Assembly (NCBI GenBank): GCA_964504025.1
Contig: CAZDCO010000008.1
Coordinates: 1 to 35,791, forward strand
From: Scatosoma sp964504025
GTDB lineage: Bacteria > Bacillota > Clostridia > Christensenellales > Borkfalkiaceae
Direction: 5' to 3'
DNA length: 35,791 nt
Each line of letters starts with the position of its first letter. Position 1 is the first letter of the stretch. This document shows, piece by piece, positions 24,290-31,348 of the stretch. A model generated the notes under the pieces. That model was not told the origin of the DNA, made no database searches, and saw only the letters and a program-made list of their open reading frames with translations. The translations under genes and the position numbers were made by a program.

Positions 24290-24321
24290 AAAAAAGAACG
24301 CCCTAACAAGCGTTCTTTTTC
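24290..24321 (-). terminator. Terminator after the three-helix membrane protein
   Basis: A stem of about 11-12 bp (around AGAACGC and GCGTTCT) with an 8-base loop has A/T runs on both sides, 11 bases after the stop at 24333. Confidence 0.8.
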
Positions 24322-24332
24322 GATAGCGATAT

Positions 24333-24626
24333 TTATTTCCTGCATTTCCTAATCAACCAGCCCACGACGGAAATCACGAGCGCGGCGAGAAAGGTGATAC
24401 CCGAATAGATCGCAAGGGCTAAATAGCCCAGCACGATCAAGCCGTCCGCCGTGAAGGTCAGCACCACGAAAAGAAGCGTAACGACGAACGCCAACACCGT
24501 GGGGATACTCCTGATCCACCCGTTCTCCACCGTGCAACACAGCACGATTTGCACCACGACGACGCATACCGCCGCCACGAGATATAACAACTCCGTATTC
24601 CACTCGATTGCGTTTAAGACGTTCAT
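24333..24626 (-). CDS. Small three-helix membrane protein, unknown function
   Basis: A 97-residue, very hydrophobic protein with three membrane helices (about residues 12-32, 41-61 and 65-90) and a basic Cys-containing end (IRKCRK). I do not recognise a family. It has an own sigma-A promoter, a strong AAGGAGGG site and an own terminator, so it is a complete single-gene unit. Confidence 0.65.
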   Translation of the reverse strand: MNVLNAIEWNTELLYLVAAVCVVVVQIVLCCTVENGWIRSIPTVLAFVVTLLFVVLTFTADGLIVLGYLALAIYSGITFLAALVISVVGWLIRKCRK

Positions 24627-24670
24627 ATTTTTTCCCTCCTTGCGTATTCCGCTCTCGCGTTTGCAAGCCT

Positions 24671-24699
24671 ATTATAACACGAATTCGTCCGTTTTTCAA
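24671..24699 (-). promoter_or_regulatory. Promoter of the three-helix protein gene
   Basis: On the minus strand TTGAAA (24694-24699), a 17-base spacer and TATAAT (24671-24676). Confidence 0.8.
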
Positions 24700-24772
24700 G
24701 AGGCAAACGAAAATTTCACCGCCGCCGCGCAAAAAAACTTTGCCCCAACGCGAAAAAAGATTTGCAAAATGC

Positions 24773-24799
24773 TTGACTTTTCGGGGGGGGGGGTAAAAT
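24773..24799 (+). promoter_or_regulatory. Putative phase-variable promoter with an 11-G tract
   Basis: TTGACT (24773-24778) and TAAAAT (24794-24799) are separated by 15 bases, 11 of which are consecutive Gs (24783-24793). The start would be near 24806, 23 bases before the lipoprotein ATG. Other convincing promoters in the window have 17 or 18 bases here. Slippage of the G run would change the spacing and so the promoter strength, as known for Neisseria porA and opc. Confidence 0.65.
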
Positions 24800-24828
24800 A
24801 GAGTTATCAACATCACGGAGGTATTCCT

Positions 24829-25671
24829 ATGAAAAAAATGAAAACGATTTTAGCGTCTATCCTGACGGTCGCCACCGCCGCGACTTGCTCCGTTTGCCTC
24901 GCCGCGTGCAACGACGATAACAGCACCGCGAGCAGCACCGCGAGCAGCAACGCAAGTAGCAGCGCAAGTAGCAGCGCGTCTACCGCACTCACGCGGACGG
25001 AACTCGCGGAGGTGTTTAAGGCAACGGCGAACGCGGCGTTTGCGCAATTAGGCTTCGACAACTCTCCCGCGACGACCGTCGCAGCAACGGCGTACAGCCT
25101 GCCCGTCGTCGGCGAAGCCGTAAGCGAAGACAGTAATGATGCAAAATTCTTGAAAGCCAACGCAATCGGTAACGTCGGTTTGATCAATATGATCGGCGAA
25201 CTGTACGAAAACGAGCATTTCGTCGTTACGGAGGACGCCGTCAGTTTCGTCGTCGTTTATAACGGTGCATCCAGTACGCTAACGCTTTTGCCCTCCGTAG
25301 ACAAAGCGGCGAACAAAGTGGAAGTGGAAATTGCTTTGGACACAACGATAAGCGGCGTAAGCACCAGCTCGTATTACTATTTTGATTTAGATTACAACTT
25401 CGCGACGTCCGAACTCAGCGCGTTCGGCATACATATCTATATCGCCGGTTTCGAAAAATTCCAATGCCAACGTATGGAAAACGGCACGCTCTATAACGAA
25501 GACGCGCCTTCAACCGAGTACGTTACCGCGCTGACTGCGCTCAAAGACGCGTTTGCCGCGAAAAAAACGACGGCGGTGCAACTGACGGCGAACTTCCAAA
25601 CGGAATTCGACGGTTACATAAGCATTTCCCAAAAGGCCTTCCAAGACGCGGCAAATTCGATCGGACAATGA
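24829..25671 (+). CDS. Surface lipoprotein with Ser/Ala linker, unknown function
   Basis: A 280-residue protein. A lipoprotein signal peptide of 26 residues ends in CLAAC, with Cys27 as the lipidated residue. A low-complexity linker of about 25 Ser, Ala, Thr and Asn residues should span the cell wall. The globular part (about residues 52-280) is rich in beta strands (VVTEDAVSFVVVYNG, TLTLLPSVDK, YYYFDLDYNF) and ends in a helix. I do not recognise it. CGGAGG lies before the ATG. The gene sits alone, and the G-tract promoter suggests switching expression at the cell surface. Confidence 0.75.
   Translation: MKKMKTILASILTVATAATCSVCLAACNDDNSTASSTASSNASSSASSSASTALTRTELAEVFKATANAAFAQLGFDNSPATTVAATAYSLPVVGEAVSEDSNDAKFLKANAIGNVGLINMIGELYENEHFVVTEDAVSFVVVYNGASSTLTLLPSVDKAANKVEVEIALDTTISGVSTSSYYYFDLDYNFATSELSAFGIHIYIAGFEKFQCQRMENGTLYNEDAPSTEYVTALTALKDAFAAKKTTAVQLTANFQTEFDGYISISQKAFQDAANSIGQ
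24921..24978 (+). repeat. Imperfect 12-base tandem repeat in the lipoprotein linker
   Basis: About five imperfect 12-base units of the type AGCAGCACCGCG encode Ser-Ser-Thr-Ala blocks. Changes in copy number would keep the frame and only alter linker length. Confidence 0.75.
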
Positions 25672-25704
25672 TCGAATCGTTTGTATAGGTAGAAAAATTG
25701 TAGC

Positions 25705-25732
25705 AAAAGAACGCCCCAACGGGCGTTCTTTT
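25705..25732. terminator. Bidirectional terminator between the lipoprotein gene and tRNA-Gly
   Basis: A perfect 12-bp stem (25705-25716 with 25721-25732) with a 4-base loop. T tracts follow on the plus strand, and four Ts lie within the stem on the minus strand. Confidence 0.85.
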
Positions 25733-25736
25733 CTTT

Positions 25737-25811
25737 TGGAGCAGGTGACGAGAGTCGAACTCGCCGGGAACAGCTTGGGAAGCTGCCGCCATACCGCTAG
25801 GCGACACCTGC
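25737..25811 (-). tRNA. tRNA-Gly (anticodon CCC), CCA encoded
   Basis: A minus-strand cloverleaf with the acceptor stem GCAGGTG pairing with CACCTGC (25805-25811 with 25741-25747). The anticodon loop is TTCCCAA, the T-arm contains GAGTTCGACTC, the discriminator is T, and CCA is encoded. It reads GGG. Confidence 0.95.
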
Positions 25812-25922
25812 ATATCGTGTTCCTATTATATACGATTTCCCTTTCGTTGTCAACGATTTTTCACTCCGTCCGCGAAAATTTCCCCTCTTTTTCCGTAGGA
25901 GTGCAACCGCGCCGCGCGCCTA

Positions 25923-26309
25923 TTACACGCGCGGTTCGCGACACTCTTTACAAACTCCGTAAAATTCCAACGCCACGCCCTGCAACGAAAATCCGTCGCA
26001 AGCCTCCGCGTGCAAGTTCCGCTCGTCCCAGCCGCTCGTCTTCACGTCCGCCAACCTGCCGCAAAGCACGCACCGTGCATGGCTATGCGTATGCGTGTTG
26101 AAATCGTACCGCATTTCCTGTCCCGAAGAGCGCAATTCCAACGCCCTGCCGCTCGCCGCAAAGCCGCCCAGCACGCGGAAGACCGTCGCGCGCGAAATCG
26201 TCGGGTGCATAGCCCTAACCAGCGCGTACACTTCCGTCGCCGTCGGGTGGTTCAACGCGCACAACGCGTCGTAAATAATTTGCTTTTGCTTCGTTTGCCT
26301 CTCCTGCAT
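25923..26309 (-). CDS. perR: Fur-family repressor, PerR-like
   Basis: A 128-residue Fur-fold regulator. The winged helix spans about residues 5-75, with HPTATEVY and SRATVFRVL. The structural zinc site is CVLCG and CKEC. Candidate regulatory metal ligands resemble PerR: His in HPTATE, Asp in MRYDFN, the HTHSH cluster, and Asp after CGRLAD; YGVCKEC is also close to PerR. PerR senses peroxide through iron-catalysed His oxidation and controls oxidative-stress genes, often including rubrerythrins such as the one at 30346-30942. Zur or Fur cannot be excluded. AAGGAA precedes the ATG. Confidence 0.8.
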   Translation of the reverse strand: MQERQTKQKQIIYDALCALNHPTATEVYALVRAMHPTISRATVFRVLGGFAASGRALELRSSGQEMRYDFNTHTHSHARCVLCGRLADVKTSGWDERNLHAEACDGFSLQGVALEFYGVCKECREPRV

Positions 26310-26332
26310 AGTTTGCTTTCCTTAATAAGATT

Positions 26333-26374
26333 GAATACTGATTATAGTATACCATAAACTCCGCTATCCGTCAA
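26333..26374 (-). promoter_or_regulatory. Promoter of the PerR-like gene with possible operator
   Basis: On the minus strand TTGACG (26369-26374), a 17-base spacer and TATACT (26346-26351). The imperfect palindrome CTATAATCAGTATTC (26333-26347) overlaps the -10 and start. It agrees with about 10 of 15 bases of the PerR box, so autoregulation is plausible. Confidence 0.55.
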
Positions 26375-26410
26375 GCGTTTTCGGAAAATTATTTTTCGCG
26401 GAGTGCGAAA

Positions 26411-26438
26411 ACGACCGCCGCCCGAAGGCAGCGATCGT
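26411..26438 (-). terminator. Terminator after ypeB
   Basis: A 12-bp stem (26411-26422 with 26427-26438) with two G-T pairs and the stable loop TTCG, followed by TTTT on the minus strand. It ends the spoIIR-sleB-ypeB transcript. Confidence 0.75.
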
Positions 26439-26486
26439 CAACGTCGCGTATACGCGCGCACGCGTATTCTATACTTTCTCGTCCGT

Positions 26487-28232
26487 TCAACCGAGCGTTT
26501 TCACGTTGAGGATAGAAAGTTCCTCACCCGTTTGCGCGTCCACATACACGAGGTAGTGTTCCTCTTGATAGGCGACATAGAATTCGTACGCCAACCGTTC
26601 GCCGCGCAGCGTTTGTACCACGGCGGCACGCGCGTGTTGCACGTCCAAACCGTCGCGCAAGCGCGCCTGCGCTTCCTGCAAGGTTACGGCGGCAGTCAGT
26701 TCCGCGCGATCGCGGTGATGATCCAAGAACGCCGTCGCATCCAAACCCGTTACGATACCGCGCGTACGGCATACCTTCACGCGCACGCTGTCGGGATAAT
26801 AGACGACGCCGTCCCGTTCGTAGAGGAAGGTAAAATCGCCGTCCGTACCGTTCTCACTCACGCGAACGGCAGTCAACTCCCCGTAGCCCAACTTCTCCAA
26901 AAACTCCTCCGCGATCATACGCGAACGATCGAGATCGAAGTTCTCTTCGGTACACGGCTTGTAGTAGTTAAATGTTCGCAACGCACCGTTCTCGGCGTCG
27001 ATTTCCGCGTAGAGTAACACGCCCTCGTCGTCGTAGCCCTGCACGGTATACGCACGCGTGCCGTAGCGCACGCTCTCGCCCGTACAACGAAATTCTTTTA
27101 CGGCATACGAATCGAAGTAGAGTGCAGCCAACTCTTCCGCGCGGCTCGGTTGCAAGCGTGCTTCCTGCGTATCCGTTCCCGAACGCATACCTGCCCCCTC
27201 TCTTTGCAAACCGTCCCGATTTTCGGGCATCGTAATTTCCTCTACCCCTTTCAGCGTTTCGGAAAATTTACCCTCGCCCTTTTTCAAATATTGCAAGACG
27301 TCCTTATCGCACATTTGCGCGGCGTACTCGTCCAAAGCCGCACGCAGTTTACCGCTCGTTTCGTACAAGCTTTGCAGCGTTTCCCCGTCCCGTTCGTCCA
27401 AGCTGCCGCCGTTGCGCAGTTTGGCAAGCATACGCTCGCTCTCGTTCCCCGTGCGGTTGATAAACGAAGTGAAATGCGCGCCCTTCTCTTGGGTAACGGA
27501 TAACTTTTCCAAGTCCATCTCGGCAACGCGCGCCTGCACCAACAAATCGGTGAGTATGCGCTCCTGTTGCACGGACGACGCGGAAATACGCGCCCGATCC
27601 AAATCGTTATCCACGTTCTCCATGACGCCGACTAACTCGTACGTGAGTGCGCGGTGATTGGCGATTACGCCCTGTTTCGTCGTCGCCATATCGATTGCGC
27701 CGACGGTAACCACCGTGCCCAACGTTAGCGTAACTACGCCGAGAGAAACGACGGCGGCAATCCAACCGCCGTACCCCTTTTGCGAAGCGCGTTTTTCCTC
27801 TCTACGCTTTTTTCGTTCCTCTTTCCGACGGGCTTGCGACTGTCGTTTTTGCGCTTTCTCGTGCGCGCGACGACGAATTTCTTCTTCCCGTTTCGCTCGC
27901 GCTTTCTCCACGCGCGCCTTTTGCTCCGCCAACCGCTTTTCGGCGTTCGCTTTCTTTTCCGCCGCGCGCTTTGCCGCCGCCGCTTTCTTCTCCGCTACCC
28001 GTTTCGCGCGCTCTTCCTTTTTCTCGATCGCCCGTTGCACGCGCGCTTTCGCCTGCTCGCCCTCCGACTTCCGTTGCTTCTTCACAGGCTTCTTTCCTTT
28101 CGGTTTACCGCTTTTCGCCTGCGCCGTGCGCTTACGCGGCGCGGTCGATTCCGCTTTCGCAATCTCTTCTACCTTCTCCGCGCCCGTGGACGTGTTTACC
28201 GCCACGTCCGTATTCTTTTCTTTCTCTTTCAT
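26487..28232 (-). CDS. ypeB: Germination protein YpeB with a long basic N-terminal extension
   Basis: A 581-residue YpeB-family protein, which protects and localises the cortex-lytic enzyme SleB in spores. After a membrane helix at about residues 155-180 comes the helical YpeB part and then two PepSY-like repeats (ending YLVYVDAQTGEELSILNVKT). B. subtilis YpeB is about 450 residues and begins at the membrane helix. Here about 150 cytosolic residues precede it, with residues 30-152 almost all Lys, Arg, Glu and Ala in a predicted coiled coil. I chose the ATG at 28232, after AAAGGAGGGGGAG and 17 bases from the sleB stop. The gene order sleB-ypeB is as in Bacillus. Confidence 0.9.
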   Translation of the reverse strand: MKEKEKNTDVAVNTSTGAEKVEEIAKAESTAPRKRTAQAKSGKPKGKKPVKKQRKSEGEQAKARVQRAIEKKEERAKRVAEKKAAAAKRAAEKKANAEKRLAEQKARVEKARAKREEEIRRRAHEKAQKRQSQARRKEERKKRREEKRASQKGYGGWIAAVVSLGVVTLTLGTVVTVGAIDMATTKQGVIANHRALTYELVGVMENVDNDLDRARISASSVQQERILTDLLVQARVAEMDLEKLSVTQEKGAHFTSFINRTGNESERMLAKLRNGGSLDERDGETLQSLYETSGKLRAALDEYAAQMCDKDVLQYLKKGEGKFSETLKGVEEITMPENRDGLQREGAGMRSGTDTQEARLQPSRAEELAALYFDSYAVKEFRCTGESVRYGTRAYTVQGYDDEGVLLYAEIDAENGALRTFNYYKPCTEENFDLDRSRMIAEEFLEKLGYGELTAVRVSENGTDGDFTFLYERDGVVYYPDSVRVKVCRTRGIVTGLDATAFLDHHRDRAELTAAVTLQEAQARLRDGLDVQHARAAVVQTLRGERLAYEFYVAYQEEHYLVYVDAQTGEELSILNVKTLG

Positions 28233-28249
28233 ACGATACTCCCCCTCCT

Positions 28250-28990
28250 TTATACCGCAAATACGTGCTTCCCGATCACCGTTATCGTCGGTCGCGAGAA
28301 TATCCAAGTGCTCGTCGCGATCGCGGGATTATAATAGTATATCGCACCGCCCGACGGATCCCAACCGTTGATGGCGTCGCGCGCCGCTTTCATCGCCGTG
28401 TCGTCGGGCGTCAAATTGATTTGCCCGTCCGTTACCGCCGTAAACGCGTTCTTTTGATAGACTACGCCCGATACGGTGTTCGGAAATTCGTCGTGGCGGA
28501 CACGATTCAAAATCACCGCGCCGATCGCCACCTGTCCCACGTACGGCTCTCCCCTGCCCTCCGCGTAAATCGTCCGCGCAAGTAGGTATACGTCCGAGCT
28601 AGAATAGCCGTTCGCGCCGCCCGAACCGCCGACGAGCGCGTTATACGCGTCGTTCATGCCAAGCGCCTGATACGTCGCCTTGCCCACGACGCCGTCCGCC
28701 GTTAAACCGTTCTTCTTTTGGAAGGAAATCACCGCGGCTTTCGTGGCTTTTCCGAATATCCCGTCCACGCTGCCGTTATAACATCCCCACTTCTTCAAGC
28801 GGCGTTGCACCTCTTTCACCTCGCTGCCCTGCGCGCCCTGCCGCAAGACCGCCGTCGGAATTTCGGCGCACCACGCCCGTTCGTCGCCGCCCGTACCCGT
28901 TGCCGCCGCTCGCACGCCTGCCGTTACGGGCAACGCCACCGCCAAGATCGCCGCCGCCCACAGCCCGATTTTTTTCACACTCTTTTTCAT
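28250..28990 (-). CDS. sleB: Spore cortex-lytic enzyme SleB
   Basis: A 246-residue secreted lytic enzyme that opens the spore cortex in germination. A signal peptide covers the first 30 residues. A peptidoglycan-binding type 1 domain (about 50-110) has RQGAQGSEVKEVQRRL and GIFGKATKAAVISFQ. The SleB/CwlJ catalytic domain has ARTIYAEGRGEPYVGQVAIG with the catalytic Glu, then AVILNRV. I chose the ATG at 28990 (AGGAGGAAAG upstream) over one 11 codons earlier. ypeB follows after 17 bases; spoIIR lies 48 bases upstream. Confidence 0.93.
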   Translation of the reverse strand: MKKSVKKIGLWAAAILAVALPVTAGVRAAATGTGGDERAWCAEIPTAVLRQGAQGSEVKEVQRRLKKWGCYNGSVDGIFGKATKAAVISFQKKNGLTADGVVGKATYQALGMNDAYNALVGGSGGANGYSSSDVYLLARTIYAEGRGEPYVGQVAIGAVILNRVRHDEFPNTVSGVVYQKNAFTAVTDGQINLTPDDTAMKAARDAINGWDPSGGAIYYYNPAIATSTWIFSRPTITVIGKHVFAV

Positions 28991-29038
28991 ACTCTTTCCT
29001 CCTGTATGTACCGCTCGACGCATACCTGCCTACGCCTT

Positions 29039-29587
29039 TTATCCGTTTTCACGCCAACGCCGAATAATCTCCGCAATCTTGCTCTTATAGACGACGTTAC
29101 CGCCCGTCGGCGACGTGAAACATAACGGCGGATAGACGACGCACCACCAATTTTCGCCTTCCCCCCTGCCCAACCGCACGATCAGCGCGGCGTATTCGCC
29201 GGCAGGCAACGTATACCCGTCGTAAACGCGCGTGGGGAAATACTCCACCTCGATCTGCGCCGTCGCGCCGTACGGCATACCGTTTGCACGCAACACCCCG
29301 TTCGCCACGCTTTCGATCTCCGATAACCGCTCGCGGACGGCGCGCAACGCCTCGTCGCGTGCCTCGCACTCGGCAACGATCGGCGTTAAATACGCCACCA
29401 GCCCGTCGCGGACTTTATACTTCACCGCTTGCGCGGCTTCCCCGTTCCCGTCCGCACGAACGTGCATACGCAAATATTGCGACGGCTCGTAAACCGTGCT
29501 TTCCCGCCCTTGCGCCCTCGCCGCAAAACCGTACGCCGTTAAACTTATTATGATTGACAAAAGAAAAATTATGCAACCGTTTTTCAT
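29039..29587 (-). CDS. spoIIR: Stage II sporulation protein R
   Basis: A 182-residue secreted signalling protein. In B. subtilis it is made in the forespore under sigma-F and triggers SpoIIGA to process pro-sigma-E in the mother cell. Features are an N-terminal membrane segment (CIIFLLSIIISLTAYGF), the LRMHVRADGNGEAAQAVKYK segment, and the family hallmark GEGENWWCVVYPPLCF near residue 145. The length is typical. The start at 29587 follows GGAGG, which lies inside a hairpin with a T tract. sleB and ypeB follow in the same direction, an arrangement that would give all three one forespore transcript. Confidence 0.95.
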   Translation of the reverse strand: MKNGCIIFLLSIIISLTAYGFAARAQGRESTVYEPSQYLRMHVRADGNGEAAQAVKYKVRDGLVAYLTPIVAECEARDEALRAVRERLSEIESVANGVLRANGMPYGATAQIEVEYFPTRVYDGYTLPAGEYAALIVRLGRGEGENWWCVVYPPLCFTSPTGGNVVYKSKIAEIIRRWRENG

Positions 29588-29592
29588 AAAAA

Positions 29593-29625
29593 AATAACCT
29601 CCGTGAACGTACACGGTAGGTTATT
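29593..29625 (-). promoter_or_regulatory. RBS-sequestering, terminator-like hairpin before spoIIR
   Basis: A 13-bp stem (29593-29605 with 29612-29625, one bulged base), a 6-base loop, and on the minus strand seven Ts directly before the ATG. The spoIIR ribosome binding site GGAGG (29598-29602) lies in the 3' arm. Transcripts reading through from trmL would form the hairpin and either stop or hide the site. Confidence 0.7.
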
Positions 29626-29648
29626 GCCTATAATTTATCCTTTTATAC
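29619..29648 (-). promoter_or_regulatory. Candidate forespore (sigma-F-type) promoter of spoIIR
   Basis: On the minus strand GTATA (29644-29648), a 15-base spacer and GGCAATAACC (29619-29628). The latter fits the sigma-F -10 pattern GGnRAnAnTw except for its last two bases. The start would be near 29612, inside the 5' arm of the hairpin. Confidence 0.45.
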
Positions 29649-29660
29649 GAGGTTTATCCT

Positions 29661-30170
29661 CTATTTCTCCTCGGCTTCGCTCCAAGAATGGTTGTGCAGC
29701 TCGCCCTCTTCCAACAAGGAAAAATAATCGTTTTGCCGCAACGCTTCGTACAGCACGATCGCCACGGAGTTGCTCAAATTGAGAGAACGCGCCTCGCTAC
29801 GCATGGGAATACGCAAACAGGTATCGGGGTGGCGCAACAGTAGCTCTTCGGGCAGCCCCTTCGTTTCCTTGCCGAATACCAAAAAATCGCCGTCTCGGAA
29901 TTGCGCGTCGCTGTGCCGACGACGACCTTTCGTCGTAAAGAAATAGAACTTCCCGTCGGGGTATTTTTCGCATAATTCTTCAAAGCTGTCGTAATAGAAA
30001 ATTTCTACCAAATTCCAATAATCTAAGCCTGCGCGCTTCAAGTATTTGTCGGTAACTTCAAAGCCGAGCGGACGGATAAAATGCAAACGCGTTCCCGTCG
30101 CGGCGCAAGTGCGCGCGATATTCCCCGCGTTTTGCGGAATTTCAGGCTCTACCAAAACGATATTCAACAT
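29661..30170 (-). CDS. trmL: tRNA (cytidine/uridine-34 2'-O)-methyltransferase
   Basis: A 169-residue SPOUT methyltransferase with a trefoil knot that methylates the wobble ribose of tRNA-Leu isoacceptors with S-adenosylmethionine. Motifs are the start MLNIVLVEPEIPQNAGNIAR, FGKETKGLP in the middle and RIPMRSEARSLNLSNSVAIV in the knot. The start at 30170 is supported by the predicted transcription start near 30193, which excludes the longer frame to 30260. The ribosome binding site GAAGAGAG is modest. Confidence 0.93.
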   Translation of the reverse strand: MLNIVLVEPEIPQNAGNIARTCAATGTRLHFIRPLGFEVTDKYLKRAGLDYWNLVEIFYYDSFEELCEKYPDGKFYFFTTKGRRRHSDAQFRDGDFLVFGKETKGLPEELLLRHPDTCLRIPMRSEARSLNLSNSVAIVLYEALRQNDYFSLLEEGELHNHSWSEAEEK

Positions 30171-30199
30171 ACGATCGATTCTCTCTTCTTTTTTCTTAT

Positions 30200-30228
30200 A
30201 TTGTATATAATTCCGTCCGTTTTGGCAA
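30200..30228 (-). promoter_or_regulatory. Promoter of trmL
   Basis: On the minus strand TTGCCA (30223-30228), a 17-base spacer and TACAAT (30200-30205), about 23 bases before the ATG. Confidence 0.75.
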
Positions 30229-30345
30229 GCGGTTTTGCGCGCTTTTTCGTTTTTTTCCATAACTTCCCTGTAAAAAATCGGGTATAACGCGCGACGGGCG
30301 ACGCATACTGCCTACACAAGGCAAGCCTTGGAAATGGAGTTTATT

Positions 30346-30942
30346 ATGCAATTTGAAAAAACGGAAACCTTTTTGAACTTGGCGCGGAGTTTTGCCGGCG
30401 AATGTCAGGCAGGCATGCGCTATCAAATGGTGGCGAAACTTGCCATGCAGGAAAGGATGAAAACTCTTTCGGACGCGATCCGCACGATCGCCAAGAACGA
30501 AACGCTGCACGCTACGCAATTTTTTAACAAGATCATAGAAAAGACGGGCAGCAAGGACAACGTAACGTTCGAGGGCGGCTATCCCTTCCACGCAGGTACG
30601 CTTGCGGAAGGCTTAAAATTTGCCGCTGCCGACGAGAAAAACGAATCGGAGGATATATATCCGTCGTTTGCTCGCACGGCGAAAAAAGAGGGTTTTGAGG
30701 ACGTTGCAGCGTTGTATACGATGGTCGCGGAAGTGGAAAAACGACATAAGATCGTCTTTCAATATCTTTGCGACGCCGTAAAGAACGGTACGCTGTATAC
30801 GAGCGAAAAGCCCCTGCTTTGGGTATGTAGCGATTGCGGTTACGCGCACGTGGCTACGGAAGCGTGGAAAACGTGTCCGCTTTGCAAAGCAGGACAGGGC
30901 TACGTTGATCTGCACCTGCCTTTCGAGGGTACGGAAAAATAA
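30346..30942 (+). CDS. rbr: Rubrerythrin
   Basis: A 198-residue peroxide-reducing protein of anaerobes. The four-helix diiron domain (about residues 1-145) carries ligands in FAGECQAGMRY, KNETLHATQF and AEVEKRHKIVF. The C-terminal rubredoxin-like knuckles CSDCG and CPLC bind one iron for electron transfer. It probably removes hydrogen peroxide in the cytosol with electrons from rubredoxin or NADH oxidoreductase, and may belong to the PerR regulon (inference). The ATG at 30346 follows TGGAG; an in-frame ATG at 30328 lacks a site. A TATAAC at 30283-30288 could be the -10, with no good -35. Confidence 0.93.
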   Translation: MQFEKTETFLNLARSFAGECQAGMRYQMVAKLAMQERMKTLSDAIRTIAKNETLHATQFFNKIIEKTGSKDNVTFEGGYPFHAGTLAEGLKFAAADEKNESEDIYPSFARTAKKEGFEDVAALYTMVAEVEKRHKIVFQYLCDAVKNGTLYTSEKPLLWVCSDCGYAHVATEAWKTCPLCKAGQGYVDLHLPFEGTEK

Positions 30943-31016
30943 TTCCGTTCAAAACGCAAAAGAGCGAAAGATACGGGCAGGCTTTGTAAATATAGAAAAA
31001 GGAGAGAACGAAAAGA

Positions 31017-31118
31017 ATGAAACACAACAAACAAAACGGTAAAGCAAAGAACAACAAGGGCTGCGGCACGAAAAACGAAGAAAACCACAGCTACGAGCAC
31101 GGCGGCAACAATGACTAA
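31017..31118 (+). CDS. 33-residue Asn/Lys-rich peptide, unknown
   Basis: A short frame with GGAGAG about ten bases before its ATG, in the gap after rubrerythrin. The product is very hydrophilic, starting MKHNKQNGKAKNNKGCGTKN and ending with HGGNND. It resembles small spore-type hydrophilic peptides only in composition. Its end overlaps the next small gene by 8 bases (ATGACTAA). Confidence 0.55.
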   Translation: MKHNKQNGKAKNNKGCGTKNEENHSYEHGGNND

Positions 31119-31263
31119 ACGGCGCGCCGCAAACCTTCCCAAGCCCACGAAACGGGCGATCGCCCTCTTTCCGCCGCCCTCGGCGACGGACGTAGACGGC
31201 AGCTATACGGGAAGACCTGAAAACGAACGGGAACTCCCCGTTCAAGACGCGGACGATCTCTAA
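31111..31263 (+). CDS. 50-residue conserved-looking small protein
   Basis: It starts inside the end of the 33-residue gene, a coupled overlap. The N-terminal half is basic (MTKRRAANLPKPTKRA); the C-terminal half is acidic and reads DVDGSYTGRPENERELPVQD, then ADDL. I recall short Clostridia proteins ending in a similar DGSYTG...PVQDADDL pattern, without known function. A terminator follows after 22 bases, so it closes the rubrerythrin-side operon. Confidence 0.6.
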   Translation: MTKRRAANLPKPTKRAIALFPPPSATDVDGSYTGRPENERELPVQDADDL

Positions 31264-31285
31264 ACCGATCGAACGCGCGTAAAAA

Positions 31286-31333
31286 AACTCCGCGACGTGA
31301 GCGCAAGGCTTACGTTGCGGAGTTGCTTTTTTT
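31286..31333 (+). terminator. Terminator after the two small genes
   Basis: A long stem of 31286-31293 with 31317-31324, extended inward by ACGT pairs, is followed by GCTTTTTTT. An A run on the other side could also serve the minus-strand gene ending at 31349. Confidence 0.85.
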
Positions 31334-31348
31334 GGGTGAGTGCTTTTT

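Noticed and set aside
27658..28371. Plus-strand frames opposite ypeB rich in Phe, Arg and Ser
   Set aside because: They are the complement of the Lys/Glu-rich coiled coil, with no ribosome binding site.
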